DNA of 12,350 nt from Bacillota bacterium (GTDB lineage Bacteria > Bacillota > Clostridia > Acetivibrionales > DTU013): NCBI GenBank assembly GCA_023415815.1, contig JAEZJL010000370.1, forward strand, positions 1-12,350. Reading direction: 5' to 3'. The stretch's first letter is position 1, and each line of letters opens with the position of its first letter. The notes under the pieces were generated by a model. The model did no database searches, was not told the origin of the DNA, and saw only the letters and a list, made by a program, of their open reading frames with translations. Both the position numbers and the translations under genes were made by a program. This document shows positions 1 to 6,388 of the stretch, in pieces.

Positions 1-613
1 GCACAAGCCTGTAGCTCAGGTCCCGGCAATTCAGGAAAATCGCATGGCCGGCCTTGCCCATGGCCGAGGCAAACTGGTCCATTATGCCGCAGTTGACGCC
101 GGCGTAATTGTTCTCGGCCCTCTGGCAGAGCAGCGCCATTTCGACCATATCCAGGGGCTCTTCCCTGCCCTCCGCAGCCAGCCCGAGCGAGGCAAGCGCA
201 ATCGCCGTTGCGACCTCGATTGCCGCAGAAGAGGACAGCCCGGCTCCCAGGGGCACCGTATCGTGATACAGCAAATCACAGCCCGTCAAGTGGTATCCCA
301 CCTTCCGGAGCTCGTCGGCGACTCCCAACTGGTAATTTCCCCATTTGATCCCTTTGTATTCCTCGAGCCTGTCCAGGGAAGCCTCCACCATGATTTTGAG
401 GTCAGTAGCAATGAGACGGAGCGTCCTGTCCGTCCTCGGCCTTGCGAGCACCGTGGAGCTGACCGTCAGGGCCGCCGGGAACACAAAGCCTCCGTTGTAG
501 TCGGTATGCTCCCCTATCAGATTGACCCTTCCCGGAGAGGAAAAAACCCTTACGCCTTCGTCCGTGCCGCCGAAATAGCCGGTAAAAGCCTTCATCAACT
601 CGCTGATATCCAT
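1..613 (-). CDS. galK: Galactokinase, N-terminal part (cut by window edge)
   Basis: ATP-dependent phosphorylation of galactose to galactose-1-phosphate, the first committed step of the Leloir pathway; cytoplasmic. The visible 204 residues start MDISELMKAF. They carry the galactokinase signature GRVNLIGEHTDYNGG (about residues 28-42) and the GHMP-kinase ATP-binding loop PLGAGLSSSAA (121-131). The NCGIMDQFAS stretch holds the probable catalytic base Asp179. The family is usually near 390 residues, so roughly half is missing beyond position 1. The ATG at 613-611 has only a weak Shine-Dalgarno (AAGG well upstream), but the family N terminus fits this start. It lies 162 bases downstream of galT on the same strand and is probably cotranscribed with it. 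Family identification is secure from the two motifs. Confidence 0.96.
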   Translation of the reverse strand, partial: MDISELMKAFTGYFGGTDEGVRVFSSPGRVNLIGEHTDYNGGFVFPAALTVSSTVLARPRTDRTLRLIATDLKIMVEASLDRLEEYKGIKWGNYQLGVADELRKVGYHLTGCDLLYHDTVPLGAGLSSSAAIEVATAIALASLGLAAEGREEPLDMVEMALLCQRAENNYAGVNCGIMDQFASAMGKAGHAIFLNCRDLSYRLV

Positions 614-658
614 ATTATTTTTCACAACCTTATCTCTTAAATTTAATCCCTGAGCTCC

Positions 659-763
659 GCTTTTGCAGAACTGTCCCCGTCAAATCTCTGCTTTTGCAGA
701 ACTGTCCCGCCGGTTTTTCCGCAAACATGATCCGTAATTCACACTTCTGCAGAACTGTCCCCC
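659..763. repeat. Three copies of a GGGACAGTTCTGCA-type short repeat
   Basis: Between galT and galK lie three near-identical copies of (plus strand) CTTTTGCAGAACTGTCCC: 659-678, 690-708 and 744-763. The third reads CTTCTGCAGAACTGTCCCCC. In the gal transcript they read GGGACAGTTCTGCAAAAG. Starts of the aligned cores are 31 and 53 bases apart. Copy 3 contains a perfect 10-bp palindrome, TTCTGCAGAA. No ORF explains them. They resemble the dispersed 'GGGGAC(A/G)GTTCT' repeats found between genes in some Firmicutes, but that link is from memory and untested. Confidence 0.75.
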
Positions 764-775
764 GTCCGGAAGCGG

Positions 776-1744
776 CTACAGACCGGTGAATCTCCTGTGT
801 GCCTCCCTGAGCTCCCGCGCCTTTTCTTCTGGCCTTGTCGGGTTGGCGTGGGCCCATGCGCCGGTTTCGCTTGAGGCGTTGAACTTCTGCTTTTCGGCCG
901 AACGCATCGGAGGGAAAAACTCTATGTGGAAATGGTAATAGCTGCTCACATCGCCGCTGTTAACGGGCTCCTGGTGCATGCACATCATGTAAGGGAAGGG
1001 GAAGCCGAAAAGGCTGTCCAGCGTACCGGTGGTTTCCTTCAAGGCCTTTGCCAGATTGTGCCTTTCGCGCTCGCCGAACTGCGTAAGGTTTTGCTTGTGG
1101 GCCTTGGAAGCAATGTACATTCCGTATGGGTATTCCGTGAAGAATGGCAAAAAGACGACGAAATCCTCGTTCTCGAAAATTATTCTTTCTCCGTGCTTCG
1201 TCTCATCCTCTACCATATCGCAGACAAGGCAGGTTTTCCTGTCGTTATAGTGCTCCTTGCAAGCCTCAAGCTCCAGCTCCAGCTTTTTGGGCACAAACGG
1301 ATAAGCGTATATCTGCCCGTGCGGGTGCGGCATTGTAACTCCCACCAGCTCTCCCCTGTTTTCAAATATGAAAATATACTTTACCCTCTCGTCCTTCCGC
1401 AGCTCGGTGAACCGCGAAGTCCAGAGGTCGATAAGCTTTTCGATATGGGGAACGGGAAGCTCGTGAAGCGACGCGTTGTGCTTGGGGGAATAAAGTATCA
1501 CCTCGCACTTGCCGTAAGCCTCTGCCATTTTATATAAATCCGTGGCAACATCGTCCGGAGCGGGAGGGGTCGGCGACAGCGCGGGAAAATCGTTGTCGTA
1601 TTTATATACCTCGTAGTCTTCGGGCACCCTCCCCGAGCCGGGACAGAAGGGACACCAGTTCTTCGGCATCTGCGGCCTGTCCTGCCTGTGGGAGGCAATC
1701 ATGACCCAGTCTCTGATCAGCGGATGCCACCTTAATTCAGCCAT
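776..1744 (-). CDS. galT: Galactose-1-phosphate uridylyltransferase
   Basis: Exchanges UMP between UDP-glucose and galactose-1-phosphate to give UDP-galactose and glucose-1-phosphate; second Leloir step, cytoplasmic. The 322-residue protein belongs to class I GalT (histidine-triad superfamily). The active-site HPHGQ is at residues 140-144, where the second His is the expected uridylylated nucleophile. A metal-site pair CPFC (31-34) and a His in SPKHN (89) match the zinc ligands of the family. A second CLVC (172-175) and the C-terminal HFH (261-263) are also present. It is slightly shorter than the roughly 350-residue Escherichia coli enzyme. The start is supported by GGAGGTG at 1758-1752, seven bases before the ATG. 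It is the first gene of a galT-galK unit, transcribed away from the AraC-type regulator. Confidence 0.97.
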   Translation of the reverse strand: MAELRWHPLIRDWVMIASHRQDRPQMPKNWCPFCPGSGRVPEDYEVYKYDNDFPALSPTPPAPDDVATDLYKMAEAYGKCEVILYSPKHNASLHELPVPHIEKLIDLWTSRFTELRKDERVKYIFIFENRGELVGVTMPHPHGQIYAYPFVPKKLELELEACKEHYNDRKTCLVCDMVEDETKHGERIIFENEDFVVFLPFFTEYPYGMYIASKAHKQNLTQFGERERHNLAKALKETTGTLDSLFGFPFPYMMCMHQEPVNSGDVSSYYHFHIEFFPPMRSAEKQKFNASSETGAWAHANPTRPEEKARELREAHRRFTGL

Positions 1745-1799
1745 AAAATCACACCTCCGTATTTTGAGCCAATAGTATCGTCCGGTTTAATTTTACCTT

Positions 1800-1805
1800 A
1801 TTATA
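1800..1805 (-). promoter_or_regulatory. Probable -10 element of galTK
   Basis: Read on the minus strand this is a perfect TATAAT. No good TTGACA-like element sits 16-18 bases upstream (the 17-base position reads CATACG). A strong -10 with a poor -35 fits an activator-dependent promoter. The predicted transcript has a leader of about 50 bases ending in the GGAGGTG site before galT. Confidence 0.55.
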
Positions 1806-1815
1806 CGGCAAAGTA

Positions 1816-1852
1816 CATGACCGTATGTTATAAAAACATGATATAATGTTAT
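1816..1852. promoter_or_regulatory. Tandem direct repeats, candidate AraC-type binding sites
   Basis: CATGACCGTATGTTAT (1816-1831) and CATGATATAATGTTAT (1837-1852) match at 12 of 16 positions and start exactly 21 bases apart, two turns of the helix. AraC-family activators classically bind two direct-repeat half-sites of about 17 bp with 21-bp periodicity. The pair lies just upstream of the galT -10 (reading minus). The second copy contains the putative -10 of the regulator gene itself, so one site could both activate galTK and autorepress. Function is inferred. Confidence 0.6.
1842..1847 (+). promoter_or_regulatory. Probable -10 element of the AraC-type gene
   Basis: A perfect TATAAT, 30-odd bases before the regulator start. 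The region 17-19 bases upstream offers only TGACC-like sequence, so the -35 is weak. It sits inside the second direct repeat. Confidence 0.5.
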
Positions 1853-1877
1853 ATAACCTGTTTAGTTTGAGTGGAGG

Positions 1878-2711
1878 ATGACTTCTGCCGTGCTTGAGAA
1901 AATTTATATCAAAGGCCCGAATCACACGGATTTGAACATGTACAGATGTGGTATTGAGGACTGCGCGGGAGGTCACTCCTGGGGACCTGCCGTCAGGGAT
2001 CACTATATCGTCCATTACATCCTCGGCGGAAAGGGAATTTACCAGATAAACGGCTGCACTTACGAGCTGAAAAAGGGCGACGGCTTTCTCATCCGGCCCG
2101 GCGCGGTCGTTTTCTATCAGGCCGACGGAAGGGAGCCCTGGAGCTACGGGTGGGTCGGCTTTCACGGGCTCAAAGCCGAGGCGTACCTCAAGCAGGCGGG
2201 GCTAGACGAAAAAAATCCGGTGTTCAAATATGACAGGGACGGCTTCTTAAAGGACTGCCTGCTTCGCATGATCGGTACGAAGGAGCTTGCGAAGAGCAGG
2301 GATATGAGGCTGCTCGGCCTGCTGTACGAATTCCTGTCACAGCTGATAGAGTCGGCCGGCAGCCGGTTCGGCGAAAAGAGCGGCGACAGGAAGGAGGAAT
2401 ACATCAAAAAGGCAGTCGATTATGTGAGGATGAATTACTCAAGAAAAACCGGCATTTCGGAGATCGCCCGCAGCATAGGCCTTGACCGGAGCTACATGTA
2501 TTCCCTTTTCATTGAGTATCTGAATATGTCGCCCCAGGAATTCCTCATCAATTTCCGCGTCGAAAAGGCCTGCGAGCTGATGCGCGGCGAGGCCCTCTCA
2601 ATAAGCGAGATTTCAAGATCCGTAGGCTACGGGGACCCGCTGGTTTTCTCCAAAGCCTTCAAGAAGGTAAAAGGGACGGCGCCCAGGGAGTACAGGAAGG
2701 GGCTGCAATAA
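1878..2711 (+). CDS. AraC-family transcriptional regulator with cupin-type sensor domain
   Basis: Cytoplasmic DNA-binding regulator, 277 residues as drawn from the ATG at 1878. The N-terminal half is an AraC-type cupin (about residues 35-100), with HYILGGKGIY and the glycine-proline turns KKGDGFLIRPG typical of sugar-sensing members. The C-terminal 100 residues (175-277) form the double helix-turn-helix: first HTH near SEIARSIGLDRSYMYSLF (194-211), second near SEISRSVGYGDPLVFSKAF (243-261). The closing GTAPREYRKG is the standard AraC end. GGAGG at 1873-1877 directly abuts the ATG, so the in-frame GTG at 1890, 12 bases from GGAGG, is a plausible true start (product VLEKIYIKGP...). Divergent to galTK with shared repeats, it probably controls that operon; the ligand is unknown. 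Confidence 0.93.
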   Translation: MTSAVLEKIYIKGPNHTDLNMYRCGIEDCAGGHSWGPAVRDHYIVHYILGGKGIYQINGCTYELKKGDGFLIRPGAVVFYQADGREPWSYGWVGFHGLKAEAYLKQAGLDEKNPVFKYDRDGFLKDCLLRMIGTKELAKSRDMRLLGLLYEFLSQLIESAGSRFGEKSGDRKEEYIKKAVDYVRMNYSRKTGISEIARSIGLDRSYMYSLFIEYLNMSPQEFLINFRVEKACELMRGEALSISEISRSVGYGDPLVFSKAFKKVKGTAPREYRKGLQ

Positions 2712-2771
2712 AGTGCCGGAAGTCAAAGAGACAACAGTGGGCCATCCTGCCGCCAGGGACATATGGAATAC

Positions 2772-2808
2772 AAAAACAGCAGGAGCGGTATCATCGCCTC
2801 TGCTGTTT
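2772..2808 (-). terminator. Terminator hairpin between convergent araC-type and M56 genes
   Basis: AAACAGCAG (2774-2782) pairs perfectly with CTGCTGTTT (2800-2808). A G-U and a mismatch extend into a further GCG/CGC, with a seven-base loop. Reading minus, the stem is followed by TTTTTG, so it best serves the M56 gene, whose stop is 11 bases before it. Reading plus, a weaker T-rich stretch follows, so it may act in both directions. Confidence 0.7.
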
Positions 2809-2818
2809 ATTATTATCA

Positions 2819-4720
2819 TTACTCTGTGCTGAATGAATACGAAAGGGTATCTTTTATGCTGTCATACCAGCCCTGCCCTGTGTCATACAGTATATCGTCA
2901 AAAGCCATGCCCTTAGCCATCAGAATATCCCGGCAGGCGCCGGCCATGATGTGGCCTTCGAGTCCTGTCTGTCCTCCCCGCTCAAAGAGAGAAAAGCAAT
3001 AGTCGAGCGTGTTGTCGCCGTAACAGACCAGCGTACGATATTCGATAGGATGCGCATCCATATATGCTTTGGGATCAGACGTCGGGGCAGGCGGCGAGCA
3101 GATTTTCCCTATCAGCCCGGCGATCTCACTGCCCATATCCAGCTTTCCGGCAGAAATAGCCTGCTCATAGCATGAAATCATATGCGCCTGAATGTATCTC
3201 TGCGTGTCCATGGCAGTCTCTGCAATCTCTTTCGGAAACTTTTCCCGGATGGAGGGGGCGTAATAAGCGCCATCCTGCGGCGTCCAGTATTCATTCAGAG
3301 TATACGTGCCGGTTTTTCCGACGTCAAAGGTGATAGCCACCGGCATATGACTGCCGCCGGCTTCCCTGAGGCTGCCGTTTTGATACCGAAACTCCATTTT
3401 AAGGGCCATAGCGTATACGGTAACGGCCTTAACGCCGCTGTCGGAGGCTGAATCCGACGTCCCGTACGCAAGCGTAGTGTGCGCCTCGGCGGTAAAGACG
3501 CCTTCCGCGGCTCCTCCTGCTTGATACTCCAAAATGGCCTTTGACACCGCTCTTTCAAGAGTGTCGGCAGGAATGGCATTCGCATGCGGCGTGCCATTTG
3601 CAGAGGAACTTCCGGTTCTTTTTCCATCATTCAGCACGTCGACGGTTTCTGCAATCCGGTCAGGGCCGGCAACAGTCACGGCTCCGATGCTCTCATTCCC
3701 GCTGTTCCGCCCGTTTTCGATCGGGTCGGCAGCTTTCTGTCGGCTGAAGGCTTTTGCGGTATTGGCCGGATTTGCCGCAAGCCCGATGCACAAAGCCATG
3801 ACTGCGGCAAGCCCGGCAGCGATCACCCAAAACGGAGGCTTCTTATAATTCAGCACATTCTTGATCCTGCTTTTTGTGTCGCCCTCCCCGAAGGCGAGCG
3901 GCATTCCGGCCGCTATTTTTTTACCCGTGGCAAGGCTCAATAACGATGCGGAATATTCTTTTCGTATGTCCGTATTCATTTGTTTCATCACGCTTTCATC
4001 GCACGACATTTCCATATCCCTATCACAGAGAATAAACGACAGCCATGCAAGAGGATTGAACCAATGGACGGCAAGCGCCCAAAACGCGATAATTTTTACG
4101 ATAGGATCAAAACGCCGGATATGCGTCTGCTCGTGCACAATAATATAGTCCCGCTCCCGCTCCGGAAGGGCAGAAGGCAAATAGATTTTAGGACGCAGCA
4201 CGCCGATCACAAAGGGACACGGTATATGATCCGCAAGATATATATTATCCCGCAGCAGCACCGAACCCACGAGCGTCCGGCGCAGCCTCAGCAGGGAAAT
4301 CATGCCGTAAATCAGCATGACCGCAGTACCCGCCAGCCAGACCCATGTCCCAAAGGATACAAGGGCTTCCAGCGGATCGGCCGCCAATTGCTCCTCTCCT
4401 TGAGGCAGCGTACCGTTAATGATTTCACTGACGCCGGGAACAGGCAGGGCTACCCGCGGCATTTCCGTGTGAACGATATCGGGGGGAATGTAAGCTATGC
4501 TGCCGTCCGATAAGGTGGGAACATTCAGGACCTCCAGCAGGGAAAACGACATTGAAAACGACACCGGACACACCAGCCGGAACAGCACCACACTCCATAG
4601 GGCATAGGAGAATATCTTTGGCGCTTTTTTAAGAAGCAGTCTTGCAAACAGAACAAATACGGCCGCAATACCCGCCGTAAGGCTCATATTAAGGATCTGA
4701 GGCAATATCGCATACCACAC
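2819..4720 (-). CDS. M56-family (BlaR1/MecR1-like) membrane metallopeptidase with novel-type sensor domain
   Basis: Integral membrane zinc protease of 633 residues, expected to sense an outside signal and cause cleavage of its partner BlaI-type repressor. Hydrophobic helices lie near 3-30, 36-62, 120-145 and 205-232, with a last one at 296-316. The zinc motif HEQTH is at 196-200, with the downstream family block DMEMSCDE (235-242) supplying the probable third ligand. The N-terminal 316 residues therefore match BlaR1. The remaining residues (about 317-633, outside the membrane) do not look like the penicillin-binding domain of BlaR1. They have a polar, low-complexity linker, then a domain ending in YRTLVCYGDNTLDYC and a TGLEGHIM block. 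The gene lies 6 bases after the repressor stop, in one operon. Substrate and signal are unknown. Confidence 0.9.
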   Translation of the reverse strand: MWYAILPQILNMSLTAGIAAVFVLFARLLLKKAPKIFSYALWSVVLFRLVCPVSFSMSFSLLEVLNVPTLSDGSIAYIPPDIVHTEMPRVALPVPGVSEIINGTLPQGEEQLAADPLEALVSFGTWVWLAGTAVMLIYGMISLLRLRRTLVGSVLLRDNIYLADHIPCPFVIGVLRPKIYLPSALPERERDYIIVHEQTHIRRFDPIVKIIAFWALAVHWFNPLAWLSFILCDRDMEMSCDESVMKQMNTDIRKEYSASLLSLATGKKIAAGMPLAFGEGDTKSRIKNVLNYKKPPFWVIAAGLAAVMALCIGLAANPANTAKAFSRQKAADPIENGRNSGNESIGAVTVAGPDRIAETVDVLNDGKRTGSSSANGTPHANAIPADTLERAVSKAILEYQAGGAAEGVFTAEAHTTLAYGTSDSASDSGVKAVTVYAMALKMEFRYQNGSLREAGGSHMPVAITFDVGKTGTYTLNEYWTPQDGAYYAPSIREKFPKEIAETAMDTQRYIQAHMISCYEQAISAGKLDMGSEIAGLIGKICSPPAPTSDPKAYMDAHPIEYRTLVCYGDNTLDYCFSLFERGGQTGLEGHIMAGACRDILMAKGMAFDDILYDTGQGWYDSIKDTLSYSFSTE

Positions 4721-4726
4721 CGGTTT

Positions 4727-5086
4727 TCACCCCCTATGCCGGTTGATCAGCTTTTGCAGCTCTTCAATCTCGTTTTCACTCAATTTTCTGCGAGTCGTAA
4801 ACGCAGCCACAAAATGCGGGAGCGAACCGTCGAAGGTTTCCTCAACGAACCGCTCGCTTTGCAATGCCTGAAACTCCTGCTTTGTCATGGCGGAGGAGAC
4901 CGTGCCGTTCTTATTCCGGAAAATACCCCGTTCGCAGAGCCGTTTAAGCATGGTATAGGTAGTGGACTTTTTCCAGCTCAGTTCCTTTTCGCACAGCTTT
5001 ACAAGCTCCCCGGAAGGGATTGGCGCATGCAGCCAGATCAATTCGGCAAACCGCTGCTCCATCTCGCCGAGCTTATATTGCTCCAT
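4727..5086 (-). CDS. BlaI/MecI-family repressor
   Basis: Winged-helix repressor of 119 residues, close to the family norm of 120-130. The winged HTH covers about residues 5-70, with recognition helix region KKSTTYTMLKRLCERG (39-54) and the wing around NKNGTVSSAMTKQEF. The C-terminal helices (75-119) form the dimerisation part, where BlaI proteins are cut on induction; the exact cleavage point is not obvious. The start is firm: AGGAGGT at 5099-5093, six bases before the ATG. It is the first gene of a two-gene unit with the M56 protease and is probably autorepressed through the two dyads upstream. No beta-lactamase or penicillin-binding protein gene is in the window, so the regulon is not shown. 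Confidence 0.95.
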   Translation of the reverse strand: MEQYKLGEMEQRFAELIWLHAPIPSGELVKLCEKELSWKKSTTYTMLKRLCERGIFRNKNGTVSSAMTKQEFQALQSERFVEETFDGSLPHFVAAFTTRRKLSENEIEELQKLINRHRG

Positions 5087-5108
5087 AAGCAGACCTCCTG
5101 TTCATCGT

Positions 5109-5127
5109 GGTCTAATTGCATTAGACC
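5109..5127. promoter_or_regulatory. Operator dyad 2 for the BlaI-type repressor
   Basis: GGTCTAATTGCATTAGACC is a perfect 8-bp inverted repeat with a three-base centre. It covers the predicted start site of the repressor-protease operon. It shares the core GTCTAA-N5-TTAGAC with the dyad at 5135-5151, and the centres are 25 bp apart. Assignment to the adjacent repressor is inferred from position and copy number. Confidence 0.75.
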
Positions 5128-5133
5128 ACTTTC

Positions 5134-5162
5134 AGTCTAACACGATTAGACCGACCTGTCAA
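5134..5162 (-). promoter_or_regulatory. Promoter of the blaI-M56 operon with embedded operator dyad 1
   Basis: Reading minus: -35 TTGACA (5162-5157), 17-base spacer, -10 TAGACT (5139-5134, 4 of 6 matches). The dyad GTCTAA-CACGA-TTAGAC (5135-5151) overlaps the -10 and most of the spacer. Binding there would exclude RNA polymerase, as at bla and mec operators. Confidence 0.72.
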
Positions 5163-5329
5163 TGCAGAAAAGCCGATTTGTTTTTGCAGCAAGTACGCAT
5201 ATGGCTATATCCTTTTTCAGCGGCACCCCATGTCAATAACGGGAGACGGCGCAGAAACGGTCTGCTGAATGAACTCTGCCGGCAATTGCGGAGAGAAGGA
5301 AATCATAAAAAATAAATTGATAATAATAC
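5163..5329. other. Intergenic stretch between divergent operons, no gene seen
   Basis: Together with the flanking promoters this makes a 332-base gap. The middle part carries no credible coding sequence, RNA fold or repeat that I can see. Only the two divergent promoter-operator regions at either end have recognisable content. Confidence 0.5.
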
Positions 5330-5365
5330 TTGACGTATAATACTATTCATTATATAGTATTATAC
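5330..5365 (+). promoter_or_regulatory. SDR-operon promoter overlapped by a perfect 12-bp inverted repeat
   Basis: TTGACG (5330-5335), a 17-base spacer and TATAGT (5353-5358) form a good sigma-A promoter. GTATAATACTAT (5335-5346) and ATAGTATTATAC (5354-5365) are exact reverse complements across a seven-base centre, so the dyad spans from the end of the -35 through the -10. The arrangement is typical of a dimeric repressor such as a TetR-family protein. No TetR-type gene is in the window. Confidence 0.72.
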
Positions 5366-5418
5366 ATAGATAAGAAATTGATGTTGTATATAGGCTCATA
5401 TAGAAAGGAGATAAAATC

Positions 5419-6249
5419 ATGAAAAGTATCGGAACAAACTCATACGTATGCATCACAGGAGCCGCCGGAGGGCTTGGGAAGGCATTTGCAGTGGAATGCG
5501 CAAGCCGCGGCTGGGATCTGTTCCTCACCGACCTGTCGGACGCCGTACTGTCCTCCCTTTCCGAAGGCCTGTCCTCCACTTATGGGGTCAGAGTACTGTA
5601 TCATACAAGCGATCTTACGGAATACGCCTCCAGGACAGAGCTTTTCGAATACATGCAGGGCAAAGGGCTGAGCTTCTGGTGCCTGATAAACGTAGCCGGG
5701 CTCGACTTTGAGGGGCCGTTTGCCGACAGGACGCGCGAGCAGATCCGCACCATCCTGAGGCTCAACATAGAGGCCAATCTTGAAATGACCTGCGCGGTAA
5801 TGAAATACCGCGATGGCTCAAGACCTTTGAGAATAATCAACGTGGCAAGCCTGGCGGCCTTTTACCCCATGCCCGTCAAGGCCATGTACGCTTCCTCGAA
5901 GCGCTTCCTGCTGGATTTCTCCATGGCTCTGAGAGAGGAAATCCGTTCCATCGGCGGAACGGTCACTGCGCTCTGCCCGGCCGGCATGCCTACGAACGAC
6001 GCGTGTATAAGGGCAATCGACGCACAGGGGTTTGCGGGAAGGATCACCACGAAAAACGTGGGCTTTGTGGCCTCCCGCACCGTCGACCAGGCGCTCAGGG
6101 GCCGTGCGGTCTATATTCCCGGCTTTCTGAACAGGCTGCTGAGGTTTTTCGGAGGCCTGGTGCCTTCCACCGTATTGGCCCACCTTATAGGCAACCGCTG
6201 GAACGACGCACATCAAAAGAGCGGTTTCCCGGAAGCAAAGGCAGCTTGA
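5419..6249 (+). CDS. Short-chain dehydrogenase/reductase (classical SDR), first of two
   Basis: NAD(P)-dependent oxidoreductase of 276 residues with a Rossmann fold; substrate unknown. The cofactor loop is TGAAGGLG (13-20). An acidic Asp at 38 in FLTDLS after beta-2 suggests NAD(H) preference. Asp65 fits the adenine-site Asp, NVAG (91-94) replaces the usual NNAG, and Asn116 is the tetrad Asn. Catalytic Ser144 lies in NVASLAAFYP, with Tyr157 and Lys161 in YASSK, so the catalytic tetrad is complete. CPAGMPTN (186-193) is the CPG-like substrate loop. The tail (about 228-250) is hydrophobic, as in membrane-associated relatives. Start: AGGAGAT at 5406-5412, six bases before ATG. It heads a plus-strand cluster with a second SDR and a permease, behind an operator-covered promoter. 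Confidence 0.93.
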   Translation: MKSIGTNSYVCITGAAGGLGKAFAVECASRGWDLFLTDLSDAVLSSLSEGLSSTYGVRVLYHTSDLTEYASRTELFEYMQGKGLSFWCLINVAGLDFEGPFADRTREQIRTILRLNIEANLEMTCAVMKYRDGSRPLRIINVASLAAFYPMPVKAMYASSKRFLLDFSMALREEIRSIGGTVTALCPAGMPTNDACIRAIDAQGFAGRITTKNVGFVASRTVDQALRGRAVYIPGFLNRLLRFFGGLVPSTVLAHLIGNRWNDAHQKSGFPEAKAA

Positions 6250-6255
6250 GCGGAG

Positions 6256-6317
6256 GGTTGAGGATGTGGAAAGCTGAAATAAAGGTTGAGGGCTAAGGGT
6301 TGAGAACTAAAAACTGA
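6256..6317 (+). repeat. Degenerate heptamer tandem repeat (RRYTRAR)
   Basis: GGTTGAG occurs at 6256, 6284 and 6298, spaced 28 and 14 bases apart. From 6284 to 6318 the sequence divides into five consecutive heptamers fitting RRYTRAR: GGTTGAG, GGCTAAG, GGTTGAG again, AACTAAA, then AACTGAA. It lies in the 139-base gap between the two SDR genes. Non-coding; role unknown. Confidence 0.6.
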
Positions 6318-6358
6318 ATGCCGTTTATTGATATGTACTTGAAAAGAATAAATGGCAT
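6318..6358 (+). repeat. Inverted repeat upstream of the second SDR gene
   Basis: ATGCCGTTTATT (6318-6329) pairs with AATAAATGGCAT (6347-6358): 12 bp with one G-U pair and a 17-base loop. No T-run follows, so it is not a normal terminator. It could be an operator, an mRNA processing or stabilising hairpin, or a weak attenuator ahead of the second SDR, whose ATG is 30 bases further on. Confidence 0.55.
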
Positions 6359-6388
6359 GCAACTGATTTAGAAAGGAAGTGCGAATTT

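Noticed and set aside
44..640. Plus-strand reading frame of 198 codons at the left edge
   Set aside because: Antisense shadow of galK.
659..763. CRISPR-like array
   Set aside because: Only three short repeats with unequal spacing, and no cas genes in the window.
926..1537. Plus-strand reading frame of 203 codons
   Set aside because: It is antisense to galT, whose motifs are unmistakable. The translation has no family features and no ribosome binding site.
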